Source: a bacterium
Lineage (GTDB): Bacteria > Chloroflexota > Anaerolineae > Caldilineales > Caldilineaceae
Assembly (NCBI GenBank): GCA_016124945.1
Contig: WGMT01000029.1
Coordinates: 1-64,000 of the forward strand
DNA: 64,000 nucleotides
Reading direction: 5' to 3'
The position numbers were made by a program, and so were the translations under genes. This document shows positions 24,501-33,136 of the stretch, in pieces; position 1 is the stretch's first letter; each line of letters begins with the position of its first letter. A model generated the notes under the pieces. That model saw only the letters and a list, made by a program, of their open reading frames with translations. It had not been told where the DNA came from and searched no databases.

Positions 24501-27058
24501 TCGGCCTGCTCCTCAGCCGCATGTGGGAAGGTGACGGCCACATCAACGTGCAGGGACGCAGTCTCTACTATGCCACGGCATCGGAACGCATGGCGCGGCA
24601 GATGCAGCATCTACTCCTGCGCTTAGGCATCGTCAGCCGTCTGCGCACCGTCGAATTCCCCTACAAAGACGGGCGCATCGGCTATCAGCTTTTCGTCACC
24701 GGCAACGACAACATCCAACGCTTTGCCGCCCACATCGGCTGTCACTTTGTTAGCGAAGAGCGACGGGCAATGTTGAATCAGCTTCAGATTGCGACACCGC
24801 AAGCTTCCAGCACCCGCGACGTCGTCCCGTTGGGTGTGAAAGATCTGGTCCGCGCCGCCAAGGACCGTTCTGGGCGTACGTGGACGCAGATCAACCTGGA
24901 TTGCGGTGTGGCCCAGCGTGAGTTCTACCCCACCAACGCCGCCAACAAGAACGGTTTCACCCGTCAGACCATTGAACGTCTGGCCGGTTACTTTGCTGAG
25001 GCCGACCTGCATCGCTATGCCGACAACGACGTCTACTGGGACGAGATCGAGTCTATCGAGTATGTGGGCGAAAAGCAGACCTACGATCTAGAAGTCCCCG
25101 GCACACACAACTTCGTGGCCAACGACATTCTTGTCCACAACAGCCACGCCGCCGACTACGCCGTCATCACCGTGCAGACGGCCTACCTCAAGGCCCACTA
25201 CCCTGTGGAATACATGGCAGCGCTGCTGCTGGTGGAGCGCGACAAGACGGAAAAGGTGGTCAACTTCATCAACGAATGCCGCCGCATGGGCATTCAGGTG
25301 CTGCCCCCCGACGTCAACTACAGCGGCATGGACTTCGAGACGCAGGCAGTGCCTAAGGATTCGGCCTACCAGGCCATCAACCGCGATCCCACCATCGCCT
25401 ATCACTTCCCGGTGCCGGAGGGCGCAGCCATTCGCTTCGGCATGGCCGCGGTGAAGAATGTGGGCGAAGGGCCGGTGAGCGTGATCCTGGCAGAGCGCGC
25501 CGCCAATGGGCCGTTCAAGAGTCTGGAAGATCTGTGTGATCGCGTCGACCTGCGCCACGTCAACAAGCGGGCGCTGGAATGTTTGATCAAAGTCGGCGCG
25601 CTGGATCGCTTCGGCAACCGCAGCCAATTGTTGGCCGTCCTCGATCAGATGATGGCCCGCTCCGGCGCCACCCACAGCGCCAAAGACAGCGGCCAGATCT
25701 CCATGTTCGATCTCATGGGCGATGCCGGCGAACCCCAAGAAGTGCCCATTGTGCTGCCAAAGATCGAAGAGACCAGCAGCAAAGAGCGTCTGCAATGGGA
25801 AAAGGAACTGCTGGGCGTCTTCGCCAGCAGCCACCCGATCCAACAACTGAAAGTAGACCTGATGCAGATTGTCACCTGTTCGTGCGCCGAACTGGGCGAA
25901 AAACACCACGACAAGGTCGTCACCGTGGGCGGTATGCTGGCCGACGTGCGCACCACCATCACCAAAAAAGGTGACAAGATGGCCTTCCTGCGCATCGAGG
26001 ACATGGTCGGCCAGTGTGAGGTGGTCCTCTTCCCGCGCACGTACGAGCAGTACAAGGATGAATTGGTGCCGGATCGGGTACTCCTCGTCATCGGCAAGGC
26101 GCAGACGCGCAACGGGCGCACCAGCGTCCTCGGCGAGGAAATCAAAACCAGCCTCGAAATCGCCCGCGCCGTCGTCAGCGACGAAGACAACCGCTACCAG
26201 GACAAACTCATCGAAGCGCCCACTTTCAACGGTCGTTCCGGCACCGGACACCCTGGCAATGGCGCGCCGGTTAGCGCACCCAATGACATACCAAGTGGTA
26301 ACCCGAGCAATACACCGAGTGTGAAGGCTGTGCCCAACGGCAATGGCACTGCCAATGGGAACGGTCACAAGGCCACTAATGGCAGTAGCAACGGCCACGC
26401 CAATGGACATGCCAACACAGGCGAAACCAACAGCCCCACACCGCGCAAAGCGTCCGCGCCGGCGTGGGATCCCGGCATGGACGGCTACGACGCCGACAAT
26501 GCCCCGGTGATGGACGAAGAAAGTCCTTTTGCAAACAACTTTGATTGGATGCCGGGAGCGACGGAAGAGAAGGCAAAAGTCAAAACGCAAAAGGCAAAAG
26601 TAGATGAGGTCGGTGGCGCGGTGAAAGCAGCGGTGAGTGGGGAGCAGGCACAAGGGCCTGGGGACAAGGAATTGGGGACTGGAGAACCGCCTGCGATCTC
26701 TGAGGAAGCGACTGCCGATGATGCGCCGGTAGACGCCGACACGCAATCCGCAATCCGCAATTCGCAATCCGCAATCCGCAATTCGCAATCCGATCCACGC
26801 AACGCCTCTCCCCGCCACCACCGCACGCTGAAGATCGTCTTCTCGCGCTGCGGGCAGTTGGATCGCGACAAGTGGCGACTGCGCGAAATCGTGGATGCGG
26901 TACGCGATCCTCGGGGGCGTGATCAATTCGTCATCGTCATGGAATCCGACGGGCGACGCCATCAACTGACCTTCCCCAACGACTATTGCAATGTCAGTGA
27001 TCGGCTGTTGAACGAGTTGCAGAAGTATTTCAACGTGGATGTTGTAGTGGAGGAGTAG
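21578..27058 (+). CDS. dnaE: DNA polymerase III subunit alpha, intein-containing precursor
   Basis: 1826 residues, of which 425 are an intein (residues 764-1188). The mature host protein, about 1400 residues, is the replicative polymerase. Residues 1-210 are the PHP domain ([26 protein letters not shown]). The palm carries the catalytic aspartates D405 and D407 ([11 protein letters not shown]) and D568 ([10 protein letters not shown]). After the intein, finger and beta-binding regions, a helix-hairpin-helix region and an OB fold ([20 protein letters not shown]) follow. A disordered Gly/Asn/Ser-rich linker at about 1545-1755 contains repeat-derived peptides. A conserved C-terminal domain follows ([20 protein letters not shown]). 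The stop is 6 bp before the next gene. Confidence 0.97.
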   Translation: MSDDFVHIHTHSEYSLLDGLGRVKDLVKEAKKLGQKALALTDHGAMHGAVEFFRACKSADIKPLIGVESYQTVWGRPKEGRDHQLDRENYHQLLIAKDMTGYRNLLKLVSQSYVNGYYYKPRIDHALLEKHAQGLVCTTGCLGAEVPQLLMLGREKEAYERLGWYVDLFGKENYFIELQEHSIDELKEVNKILVPWAEKFGIQLLVTNDVHYVREGDSTPHEVLLCVQTGVRMQDEKRMRLSDQSYFLKSRTQMEDTFRPLIDLPPSAFDSSVQIAEMCEVDLEDPTYHLPDLPIPEGFTYATYLRHLTELGLERLYGARANHPEVQERKERELRIIGEMGFDVYFLIVADLCEFARSRNIWWNVRGSGAGSLVAYCTGITGLDPLKNNLIFERFLNPGRVTMPDFDLDYPDDQREEMIRYTVEKYGSEQVAQIVTFGRMKARAAIRDVGRAKDVPLDQVDRIAKLIPAIPGKPVTIQDVLTEGHEFYNPELVEFYKKEAWVRDLVDTSMQLEGVARHAGIHAAAVIVADRELEHYTPLMRGTKSTVTSTVTQYEFPILESIGLLKVDFLGLSTLTVMREAGRLIKEVHGVEWRLDNIPFEGEAAVEAFKLLSSGEVSGVFQVESQGMRRVLTEMQPTLFEHIIATISLYRPGPIEYIPQFIRRLHGEEEVEYKHPALESILAETYGIIVYQEQIIQVLSQLAGYTPGEADLVRRAISKKKASDIERHKQLFVQGCATKEIPAAAATAIYEDIEFFARYGFNKCLPGDVEVIDAATGRLVRVEDLYHGRTAIEQTVTCDTFTLRFGAGRVSAVMDNGVKPVYRLTTRLGRQIEATANHPFYTFDGWRLLEELRPGAQIATPRRLFVEGTEIWPDHTVIALGHLLAEGNLCHPHSVYFYSQDWAQVEDYVTAAERFDNVDCSVSNHKGTYSVYARRVDRSRPPGIVTWAQEIGIWGKNAHTKEIPADVFTLTNRQIGLLLSRMWEGDGHINVQGRSLYYATASERMARQMQHLLLRLGIVSRLRTVEFPYKDGRIGYQLFVTGNDNIQRFAAHIGCHFVSEERRAMLNQLQIATPQASSTRDVVPLGVKDLVRAAKDRSGRTWTQINLDCGVAQREFYPTNAANKNGFTRQTIERLAGYFAEADLHRYADNDVYWDEIESIEYVGEKQTYDLEVPGTHNFVANDILVHNSHAADYAVITVQTAYLKAHYPVEYMAALLLVERDKTEKVVNFINECRRMGIQVLPPDVNYSGMDFETQAVPKDSAYQAINRDPTIAYHFPVPEGAAIRFGMAAVKNVGEGPVSVILAERAANGPFKSLEDLCDRVDLRHVNKRALECLIKVGALDRFGNRSQLLAVLDQMMARSGATHSAKDSGQISMFDLMGDAGEPQEVPIVLPKIEETSSKERLQWEKELLGVFASSHPIQQLKVDLMQIVTCSCAELGEKHHDKVVTVGGMLADVRTTITKKGDKMAFLRIEDMVGQCEVVLFPRTYEQYKDELVPDRVLLVIGKAQTRNGRTSVLGEEIKTSLEIARAVVSDEDNRYQDKLIEAPTFNGRSGTGHPGNGAPVSAPNDIPSGNPSNTPSVKAVPNGNGTANGNGHKATNGSSNGHANGHANTGETNSPTPRKASAPAWDPGMDGYDADNAPVMDEESPFANNFDWMPGATEEKAKVKTQKAKVDEVGGAVKAAVSGEQAQGPGDKELGTGEPPAISEEATADDAPVDADTQSAIRNSQSAIRNSQSDPRNASPRHHRTLKIVFSRCGQLDRDKWRLREIVDAVRDPRGRDQFVIVMESDGRRHQLTFPNDYCNVSDRLLNELQKYFNVDVVVEE
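23867..25141 (+). other. DnaE intein with LAGLIDADG homing endonuclease
   Basis: 425 codons, from Cys764 to Asn1188. Block A is [10 protein letters not shown], block [14 protein letters not shown] (TxxH), block [17 protein letters not shown] and block G NDILVHN; the +1 residue is Ser of SHAADYA. Two LAGLIDADG-like motifs, LGHLLAEGN (about 879) and [10 protein letters not shown] (about 977), indicate a full-size bifunctional intein. Insertion is between FNK and SHAADY. This is four residues downstream of the FAEY/CFN site used by the split DnaE inteins of cyanobacteria. All splicing residues needed (N-terminal Cys, block B His, C-terminal Asn and +1 Ser) are present, with His as the penultimate residue. 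Confidence 0.95.
26571..26603 (+). repeat. in-frame AAAGGC/AAAGTC-type heptamer tract in dnaE linker
   Basis: Near-heptameric AAAAGTC / AAAACGC / AAAAGGC units encode [11 protein letters not shown] in the DnaE linker. The same tract occurs in non-coding DNA at 49021-49065, so this is a dispersed repeat inside a gene. Confidence 0.7.
26742..26793 (+). repeat. in-frame heptanucleotide repeat ATCCGCA/ATTCGCA in dnaE linker
   Basis: Seven-base units CAATCCG/CAATTCG repeat about seven times. Three heptamers make 21 bp, so the translation repeats every seven residues ([15 protein letters not shown]). The tract adds about 17 residues just before the C-terminal domain without breaking the frame. Confidence 0.85.
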
Positions 27059-27064
27059 GATATT

Positions 27065-27424
27065 ATGGTAACACTCCAAGTATCTGACGAGTTAGCATCT
27101 ACCATTCAGACAGCTGCAAGCCAGCAGCACATGAGTGTAGAAGAGTACCTGCTCCAGGTTGTACGCAGAGAACGAACCCTCGCCCAACAGCGCAAGGTGG
27201 AAGATGAAATGGCCTGGTGGTTTGCCCAACCGATGGTTCAGCGCGCCCGCTATGAAGGCGAGTTTATCGCTGTCCATGAACATGAGGTCGTCGACCACGA
27301 TCAGGACAAAGTTGCTCTACATCGACGCATTCGTGCTAAGTATGGACAAACAGCGGTTCTGATCATCCCTGCGGAAGGCCCAAGAGACATCCTTATTTAC
27401 AGTCCACAACTGGATCGCTCGTGA
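27065..27424 (+). CDS. DUF5678-like protein
   Basis: 119 residues, ATG with AGGA five bases upstream, only 6 bp after dnaE. Residues 1-45 (TLQVSDELASTIQTAASQQH, SVEEYLLQVVRRE) look like a ribbon-helix-helix or similar small helical head. Residues 60-119 match the DUF5678 pattern: EGEFIAVHEHEVVDHD, a helix (LHRRIRAKYG) and a hydrophobic strand (TAVLIIPAEG). Its stop overlaps the GTG of the aspartic-protease-like gene by 4 bp, so the pair is translationally coupled. The function of DUF5678 is unknown. Confidence 0.7.
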   Translation: MVTLQVSDELASTIQTAASQQHMSVEEYLLQVVRRERTLAQQRKVEDEMAWWFAQPMVQRARYEGEFIAVHEHEVVDHDQDKVALHRRIRAKYGQTAVLIIPAEGPRDILIYSPQLDRS

Positions 27425-27810
27425 ACAAAGCAGTCTATAGCAGCCAATACTTTCCACCAGCCCCGATCATTCCAGTTCACATTGGAACCGCTGACAGTTC
27501 GGGAAGAATGGGGCCGTTTGATGCACTGGTCGATACTGGCGCGGATGGTACATTCGTTCCGATTTCAATCCTGGAAGCGCTAGAAGTACCCGTCGCATAT
27601 AGCCTACACGTTCGCTCGCATTTGAGTAGTTCACCGCAGCGAATGCCAGTTTTCACAGTTGATATTGTGTTGTTCGGCAGCATACTCTTGCCCAGTATCG
27701 ATGTAGTAGGTGATCCTCGAGGAGACAGCGTCATTGTGGGTAGAAATGTCCTCAATTTGGGTCATGTCTACCTTGCAGGCCCTAAGCAAACGATTGAAGT
27801 ATCCGCATAA
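27421..27810 (+). CDS. retropepsin-like clan AA aspartic protease
   Basis: 129 residues from the GTG at 27421, which overlaps the preceding stop (GTGA). The active-site motif ALVDTGADGTFVP is intact, and the C-terminal SVIVGRNVLN matches the hydrophobic-hydrophobic-Gly motif that supports the active site in pepsin-like folds. Single-domain enzymes of this type work as homodimers. There is no signal peptide, so it is cytoplasmic. Pairing with a DUF5678 gene suggests a functional couple; the substrate is unknown. Confidence 0.75.
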   Translation: MNKAVYSSQYFPPAPIIPVHIGTADSSGRMGPFDALVDTGADGTFVPISILEALEVPVAYSLHVRSHLSSSPQRMPVFTVDIVLFGSILLPSIDVVGDPRGDSVIVGRNVLNLGHVYLAGPKQTIEVSA

Positions 27811-27870
27811 ACGAACTGATCTAATTTTTGGTTTCACTGCTCTTTGTTGGATTCCCAAAGAAGCTGACAT

Positions 27871-28398
27871 ATGGAAAATCCCACTCAAAACACGCAACAG
27901 GACCCATCCTCCCGCCGCCCCACCAACAAGGACAAAGGAGCCGATCCGCTGGAAAGATGGCGCGATCTGATCTCCGAGCGCATCGAAAACGCCATGAAAG
28001 ACGGCGCGTTCGACAACCTGCCCGGCAAGGGCAAGCCGCTGGTCTGGAAAGACAACCCCAACGAACCCGTCGACCTGCGCATGGCCAACAAGCTGCTCAA
28101 GAACAACGATCTCACACCGTCCTGGATCGCAGACCGCAAAGCCATCCTCGCCGACGTGGACGTATTACGCGCCGACATCATGCGCACCTGGCAGTGGACA
28201 CGCCAAGCCTGGCCCGCCGCTGAACGCGAGTGGGCCCGCGCCATCGCCGAATGGGAAGAGCGTATCGTCGCCCTAAACCGGCGCATCCTCGACATCAATC
28301 TGATCCTCCCCGTCGCCAGCATGGAACTACTACGCCTGCGCATAGACGACGAACTGCGCCGCGCTGGCGCAACGCGTACACCAAAGCCAACCGAGTAA
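27871..28398 (+). CDS. DUF1992 (DnaJC28-like conserved domain) protein
   Basis: 175 residues, ATG at 27871 with only a weak ribosome site. The core at about 25-95 (ISERIENAMKDGAFDNLPGK through LAYRLLKN-like MANKLLKNNDLTPSWI) matches the DUF1992 family, also called the DnaJ homologue subfamily C member 28 conserved domain, although no J domain is present. The rest is charged and helical. The stop TAA lies inside the left arm of the palindrome at 28395. Cytoplasmic; role unknown. Confidence 0.8.
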   Translation: MENPTQNTQQDPSSRRPTNKDKGADPLERWRDLISERIENAMKDGAFDNLPGKGKPLVWKDNPNEPVDLRMANKLLKNNDLTPSWIADRKAILADVDVLRADIMRTWQWTRQAWPAAEREWARAIAEWEERIVALNRRILDINLILPVASMELLRLRIDDELRRAGATRTPKPTE

Positions 28399-28469
28399 GA
28401 TGGGGGGTTACGACCACCCAACTTGGCAGGAACACCAGCTTAGGCTGATACAGTCGTAACCCATCCTAC
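28395..28469. repeat. imperfect palindrome with GTAAG/CTTAC-type foot
   Basis: Left arm 28395-28415 (GTAAGATGGGGGGTTACGAC) pairs with 28453-28469 (GTCGTAACCCATCCTAC), with a short bulge. The left arm carries the stop codon of the DUF1992 gene. The right arm read on the minus strand starts GTAGGATGGG, a GTAG foot as in REP elements. Confidence 0.7.
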
Positions 28470-28493
28470 GAACCACCTCCCAGAGGAGACAAC

Positions 28494-29312
28494 ATGGGCT
28501 TTCGCATCGCTGCCGTGCAGATGAACACCCAGGACGACAAGAACGAGAATCTGCGCAAAGCCGGCGCGCTCATCGACGAGGCCGCCCACGCCGGGGCCAA
28601 CCTGGTGGCGCTGCCCGAAATGTTCAATGTCCTGGGGCCGAACGAGGTGGTGCGCGCCGCCCGTGAACCCGCCGATGGCCCCACCGCCGAATTCCTGCGT
28701 AGCAAGGCCAGGGAACACGCCATCTACGTCCACGGCGGCAGCATTCCTGTGATGGTAGACGATAGCGACAAGGCGTGGAACACGACATTGGTCTTCGATC
28801 CGCAGGGCGAACTCATCGCCCGCTACAACAAGATCCACCTCTTCGATATCGACGTCACCGGGCATGTGGCCGACAATGAATCGTCCCGTTTCGAGGCAGG
28901 CAAAAAGATGGTGACGTTTGAGACGGAGCATGGACAGTTTGGGCTGACCATCTGCTACGACATCCGCTTCCCCGAACTCTACCGCGCCTTGACCCTGGCC
29001 GGTGCACGCGTCATCTTCCAACCCGCCGCCTTCACCCTCTACACCGGCAAAGACCACTGGGAAGCGTTGATCCGCGCCCGCGCCATCGAGAATCAGGTCT
29101 ACATGGTCTGCCCGGCTCAGTTCGGCAGCCACCCGCCCAACAAACAGTGTTTCGGCAATGCCATGATCGTCGACCCATGGGGCACGGTGATTGCACGTGC
29201 GCCGGAACGCGAATGCATCGTCTTCGCCGACATCGACTACGCGCAGCAAGATCGGATTCGCGACCAGGTACCGTCGCTACGCAACCGGCGTCCGCAGGTC
29301 TATGCCGGCTAA
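28494..29312 (+). CDS. carbon-nitrogen hydrolase (nitrilase superfamily, Nit-type amidase)
   Basis: 272 residues, ATG at 28494 after a good AGAGGAG site. The catalytic triad is complete: Glu42 in VALPEMF, Lys113 in YNKIHLFD and Cys154 in TICYDIRFPE. The length and the end (DPWGTVIARAPE, SLRNRRPQVY) match the Nit1/Nit2 branch, whose characterised members act as omega-amidases or deaminated-glutathione amidases repairing metabolic by-products. The exact substrate cannot be read from the sequence. A rho-independent terminator follows at 29398. Confidence 0.92.
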   Translation: MGFRIAAVQMNTQDDKNENLRKAGALIDEAAHAGANLVALPEMFNVLGPNEVVRAAREPADGPTAEFLRSKAREHAIYVHGGSIPVMVDDSDKAWNTTLVFDPQGELIARYNKIHLFDIDVTGHVADNESSRFEAGKKMVTFETEHGQFGLTICYDIRFPELYRALTLAGARVIFQPAAFTLYTGKDHWEALIRARAIENQVYMVCPAQFGSHPPNKQCFGNAMIVDPWGTVIARAPERECIVFADIDYAQQDRIRDQVPSLRNRRPQVYAG

Positions 29313-29397
29313 CGATGCCGCCTTTGTATCGAAAAGCATACCGGCTGATTGTGTCGCGGTCCCTTTCGCAAAGTGGCACAACCAACCAAGATGAAGA

Positions 29398-29420
29398 GGC
29401 GCAGAATCTGCGCCTTTTTT
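29398..29420 (+). terminator. rho-independent terminator after the nitrilase gene
   Basis: GGCGCAGAATCTGCGCC hairpin followed directly by six T. It lies 85 bp after the nitrilase stop and 50 bp before the PAP2 start. Confidence 0.85.
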
Positions 29421-29469
29421 CATCTGCGAATCTGAACCTGTTTTTCTTATTTGGAATAAGGCATTTCCC

Positions 29470-30225
29470 GTGAGAAGTGAATCACCAACCCACACCCAGT
29501 CTAGCGGTTCCTCTCGATGGTGGGAGCCTGTGGTTCGTCTATTTCAGTGGTTGGGACAGCGCGAACTCCCCGTTCTAATCGCCATGTTACTCCTATTCGG
29601 CGCCATTTTCGGATTCGTCGAACTGGCTGATGAGGTACTTGAAGGATCAACCCAATCTATCGACCAGACAATCCTGCTGTCGCTACGCTCCGCCGAGGAT
29701 CCAGCAGAACCCATCGGGCCGTTGTGGCTGGGCGAAGTCATGCGCGATCTGACGGCGCTGGGCGGCGCCACCATCCTTTTTCTGCTCAGTTTCTCGATCG
29801 TGATCTATCTGATGCTGCAACGCCGACTCGGTGCGATGACCTTCGTCATCGCGGCCGTCGTCGGCGGCGCGGTGATGAGTCTGATCCTCAAGGAACTCTT
29901 CGGCCGCCCACGCCCCGATCTGGTGACACATCTTAGCTACGTCACCACCAGTAGTTTCCCCAGCGGCCACTCGATGCTGGCCGCCGTCACCTATTTGACG
30001 CTGGGCGCGCTGCTGGCGCGTATCCACGCAGCACGACGGATCAAGGCCTTCTTCCTCATCGTTGCCGTTGTGCTCACTGTACTGGTCGGCTTCAGCCGCG
30101 TCTATCTCGGCGTCCATTGGCCCACCGACGTCCTCGGCGGCTGGACGGTGGGCGCGGCGTGGGCGATCTTGTGCTGGTTTGGGGCGCGAAGGTTGCAGGA
30201 GAGAGGGCAGATTGAAAATGAGTAA
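29470..30225 (+). CDS. PAP2-family membrane phosphatase
   Basis: 251 residues from a GTG at 29470. Five to six membrane segments are visible (for example LPVLIAMLLLFGAIFGF, ILFLLSFSIVIYLM, FVIAAVVGGAVMSLIL). The three PAP2 signature blocks are intact: KELFGRPRP, SFPSGHSM and SRVYLGVHWPTDVLGG. These supply the nucleophilic and general-acid histidines of lipid-phosphate or undecaprenyl-pyrophosphate phosphatases. The likely role is recycling of a lipid phosphate on the outer face of the membrane. The last codons and stop (GAG TAA) come from the left arm of a dispersed inverted repeat. Confidence 0.92.
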   Translation: MRSESPTHTQSSGSSRWWEPVVRLFQWLGQRELPVLIAMLLLFGAIFGFVELADEVLEGSTQSIDQTILLSLRSAEDPAEPIGPLWLGEVMRDLTALGGATILFLLSFSIVIYLMLQRRLGAMTFVIAAVVGGAVMSLILKELFGRPRPDLVTHLSYVTTSSFPSGHSMLAAVTYLTLGALLARIHAARRIKAFFLIVAVVLTVLVGFSRVYLGVHWPTDVLGGWTVGAAWAILCWFGARRLQERGQIENE

Positions 30226-30322
30226 CGAGTAATGAGTAGGTTAAGTTTGCTTCCGTTTCTTGTGTACGAGAATTCGTTCAAGGTCACTGGGCATCGTGCT
30301 TAACCTACTCATTACTCGTTAT
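30221..30322. repeat. inverted repeat of GAGTAAT heptamers between convergent genes
   Basis: The arms at 30221-30245 and 30299-30322 are complementary over about 24 bp with one mismatch (AACGAGTAATGAGTAGG and its complement). The loop is 53 bp. Each arm supplies the stop codon of one of the two convergent genes. The unit CTTAACCTACTCATTACT recurs in the argS leader at 59735-59765. Confidence 0.85.
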
Positions 30323-31178
30323 TTCCTGCCACATATCGCTCAAAATATTGCTCAAACCGCGCGTGCAAGTCCATCGTCATAGGACCAGGCGCGCCGTTGC
30401 CGATAGGCCGGCCGTTGAGCCGCACCAGCGGGAGGACGTGGCGGCTGGTGCTGGTGAGGAAGGCTTCGTCCCAGGTTTGTAGCTCGACCAGGGGCAGTTT
30501 GCGCCGCTCGACAGGGATGCCGGCTTCAACCGCCAACCGCAGGACAATCTGCAACGTGACGCCGTCGAGGATGTCCGCAGCGGGGGGGATCATGAGCACG
30601 CCGTCGCGGATGGCGTAGAAGTTACTGGTTGCGCCTTCGCGCACGTTCCCCAGCGCGTCGAGGAGTAGCCCCTCATGCTCGCCGTCCGCCGCGGCTTTGC
30701 GGCGGGCCATGGTGTTGACCAACGTGTTGAGTGACTTGGCATTGGGCAATGCACGCTCAGCCGCATAGGTCACCGCGCCCACGCCGGTGGAGACCATCGT
30801 CAGGTCCGGCGCTGTCAGCGGCACCAGCCAGGTGAAAGAGTGCGGCCCGAGGCCCTCGTCCGGCCCCACGGCGAAGAGACGGATCGTGGCGCGGCGGATT
30901 GGTTCGTCCTGAAGCTCGTTTTCCGCTGCGATCAGCGCGTGGACCCACGCCCGATGGTCCGTCAGATCCCCAGCCAGGGGCAGCTCAATCTGCGCCGCCG
31001 AATCCAGCAGCCGGTTCAGATGATCCTCAAAGTGGAAGATGACCCCATCCCACAATTGGATGCTTTCGTAGACCCCCCACGCGCCGTACAGGACATTCCC
31101 CAGCACCGACACCGTCGCTTCGGACGGTGGGATCAGCGCGCCGTTACAACTGACGATTCGGGGGAGTGATGTTGTCAC
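30312..31178 (-). CDS. class IV (fold-type IV PLP) aminotransferase or lyase
   Basis: 288 residues from a GTG at 31178, chosen because AAAGG lies seven bases upstream and the product starts in register with the family (TTSLPRIVSCNGALIPPSEA). The longer open frame upstream has no homology-like features. Family marks are FEDHLNRLLDSA (phosphate-binding Arg), NAKSLNTL with the PLP lysine, EGATSNFYAI and DGVTLQIVLRLA. Candidates are branched-chain aminotransferase, D-amino acid aminotransferase or aminodeoxychorismate lyase; the sequence does not decide. The last residues NNE and the stop lie in the inverted repeat at 30221-30322. Confidence 0.88.
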   Translation of the reverse strand: MTTSLPRIVSCNGALIPPSEATVSVLGNVLYGAWGVYESIQLWDGVIFHFEDHLNRLLDSAAQIELPLAGDLTDHRAWVHALIAAENELQDEPIRRATIRLFAVGPDEGLGPHSFTWLVPLTAPDLTMVSTGVGAVTYAAERALPNAKSLNTLVNTMARRKAAADGEHEGLLLDALGNVREGATSNFYAIRDGVLMIPPAADILDGVTLQIVLRLAVEAGIPVERRKLPLVELQTWDEAFLTSTSRHVLPLVRLNGRPIGNGAPGPMTMDLHARFEQYFERYVAGNNE

Positions 31179-31303
31179 GGGTTTGCCTTTCGTAGTGAGC
31201 AAAGAGTAATGAGCAAAGAGTAATGCGTAATTCGTTGAGGTTGTTGTTGCTCGTATAGTTTGTTGTCGTTTCGGCGATAACGTCGGTCGTCGGTCGTCCT
31301 CCG

Positions 31304-32047
31304 TCACTCTACCCAGATCAGATCCTTGTTGGCAAAGGATTGGATGGCGATCCAGGAGAGGAGCGCCGCCAGGCTCAAAACCAGGAGACCAGCACCCACC
31401 AACGGCGCCACCGTGGACGCGGTGACGGTGGCTGGGTCGGTAAGGAGAAGGGAGCGCACCGGCCAGCCGATAGCGTTGACCGTCTGCACGGCGATTCCCA
31501 ACTGGCTGCGCTCGAGGACACCCCGCCATTCATCCACCGTAAAGAGGACAGCCAACACCAGGGGCACGACAAGATAGGATCCGCCGCGGCTGACGAGTTT
31601 GCTGGTGAGCAGCCCCGCCGCAATGACCAGCACAAAGAGCGGCAGCCAGCGCAGGCCGATTTGCACCGCCAACTCAGGGGACAATTCGATCTTGCGCTGT
31701 ACAAGCGCCAGCCCGGTGAAAAGGACAGTCATCGCCGCGCTCACCACCAACGTGGAAAAGCCCAACGCGGCCAGCAACGATCCCCGTCGACGTAGCAACA
31801 CAAGCCACGGGTAGCTGATCCCCCGGTTAATACGCCATGCCAGGAGCAGCATCGTCACGTAGGCTACGGTGAGCAGACATGCACCCGCTACAGCCGCAAA
31901 ATAATCGATCCCTGCCGGATAGGTGAAGGTGAACGAATATAGGATCAATGTCAACGCCGGCGGCGCAGCCCCCGACAAGGATCGCGCTAGATCGCGCAAT
32001 AGAAAAGCGGTCAATGTTCCAATCTGTCGCACAGGATTCACGGGCAT
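31304..32047 (-). CDS. ABC exporter permease subunit
   Basis: 247 residues with six hydrophobic segments, the pattern of ABC-2-like permeases: LTLILYSFTFTYPAG, FAAVAGACLLTVAYVTMLLL, LGFSTLVVSAAMTVLF, LFVLVIAAGLLTS, LVVPLVLAVLFTV and LVGAGLLVLSLAALLSWIAI. It lies 73 bp downstream of the ATP-binding gene on the same strand, so the two probably form one exporter. The substrate is unknown. Confidence 0.82.
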   Translation of the reverse strand: MPVNPVRQIGTLTAFLLRDLARSLSGAAPPALTLILYSFTFTYPAGIDYFAAVAGACLLTVAYVTMLLLAWRINRGISYPWLVLLRRRGSLLAALGFSTLVVSAAMTVLFTGLALVQRKIELSPELAVQIGLRWLPLFVLVIAAGLLTSKLVSRGGSYLVVPLVLAVLFTVDEWRGVLERSQLGIAVQTVNAIGWPVRSLLLTDPATVTASTVAPLVGAGLLVLSLAALLSWIAIQSFANKDLIWVE

Positions 32048-32120
32048 CGGTCCACCTGCTGTTGAAGAGAGAGAATTACCGCAAAGGCGCCTTTGCGGTG
32101 AACTTTCCTGTTTGCGTGGA

Positions 32121-33017
32121 TCATCTCTTCTTTGCTTCCGCTTGGATCGCTTCGAGATAGAGTTCCTCGGGCGTGGTGCGGGCCTGGTCGAGGCTCAGGA
32201 TGTCAACCCCGGCATCAAGTAGGACGCGTAGCACGTCGTTTTTGTGGACACACGCCGTCCCCATCAGGTGGATCGCGGCGATGGACACGTCCACCGCGGG
32301 GAAGCGGCCTTGTAGACGAGAAACCAATGACGTGTCCATGTCCTGTGTGCGGATAGATACGCGTTCCTGCATGGGCAACAGTTCCGCCTGCGCGCCGGAT
32401 CGCACCAGCCGCCCGCGGTGGAGGATGGCCAGGTGTGTGCACAACGGTGCGATGTCGTTGAGACGGTGCGTGCTGATCAGCAACGTGTGCCCTGCCGCGT
32501 GGATGCGCTGGATCTGCGCGCGCATCGCGTGCTGACCAGCCGGGTCGAGGCCGTTGAGCGGCTCGTCGAGAATCACCAACACCGGATTGTGGATCAACGC
32601 CGCTGCCAATGCCAGTCGCTGCAACATACCGCGCGAACAAGCACCGATACGCCAATCCGCCGCATGGATCAAGCCCACGTCAGCCAACTGCTGCCGCGCC
32701 CGCTGCCGCAATCTGGATCGGTCCAAGCCGGCCAGTTTGCCCATGAGTTCAAGGTATTCGAGCAACCGCGCCCCGAACGGAAAGGCTGGGCGATCCGGCA
32801 GATAGCCAACGGAGCGCTCGCCCTCGGCGAAGTCGATGCGCCCAGCATCGGGACGCAGAAAGCCCAGCACCAGGCGGATAAAAGTTGACTTCCCCGATCC
32901 ATTTGGCCCCAGCAGGCCAAAAACAGCCCCGGATGTCACCGTCAAGGACAGGTCATCCAGGGCTCGTGTCGATCCATATAATTTGGTCAATCCGTTAACA
33001 GACAGAAGCGCCGTCAC
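32121..33017 (-). CDS. ABC transporter ATP-binding protein
   Basis: 298 residues. Walker A GLLGPNGSGKST (about 34-45), the signature region CSRGMLQRLALAAAL, Walker B VLVILDEPLNGLDPAG and the switch His in LLISTHRL are all present, so it should hydrolyse ATP. The signature CSRGM is a variant of LSGGQ, as is common in drug/ABC-2 exporters. The C-terminal 80 residues resemble the regulatory tail of ABC-2 ATPases. It is first in the pair with the permease at 31304. Confidence 0.93.
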   Translation of the reverse strand: MTALLSVNGLTKLYGSTRALDDLSLTVTSGAVFGLLGPNGSGKSTFIRLVLGFLRPDAGRIDFAEGERSVGYLPDRPAFPFGARLLEYLELMGKLAGLDRSRLRQRARQQLADVGLIHAADWRIGACSRGMLQRLALAAALIHNPVLVILDEPLNGLDPAGQHAMRAQIQRIHAAGHTLLISTHRLNDIAPLCTHLAILHRGRLVRSGAQAELLPMQERVSIRTQDMDTSLVSRLQGRFPAVDVSIAAIHLMGTACVHKNDVLRVLLDAGVDILSLDQARTTPEELYLEAIQAEAKKR

Positions 33018-33047
33018 ATTTAGCTCCTACGGCGAGAAGATACAGAG

Positions 33048-33131
33048 GTTTGTGGACACAGATTGGAGGAAACACGGATTTTTCATCCCTCTGCTATGAA
33101 ATCCGTGTTCTCTCCAATCCGTGTCCACAAA
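33048..33131. repeat. long hairpin between minus-strand genes
   Basis: Arms of about 33 bp (TTTGTGGACACAGATTGGAG and its near-complement), with two mismatches and a small bulge, surround an 18-nt loop. It begins 6 bp after the stop of the gene at 33137. It may terminate that transcript, though no clear T-run follows. Confidence 0.8.
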
Positions 33132-33136
33132 AAGTC

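Noticed and set aside
25088..27079. 663-codon minus-strand frame antisense to dnaE
   Set aside because: dnaE is certain here and the antisense product shows no domain pattern; long antisense frames are common in GC-rich genes.
29398..29420. REP element
   Set aside because: The hairpin is followed by six T and lies at a gene end without a GTAG foot, so terminator is the simpler reading.
31179..31529. N-terminal extension of the class IV aminotransferase frame
   Set aside because: The extension is not family-like and contains heptamer repeat translation; a GTG with AAAGG at 31178 fits the family start.
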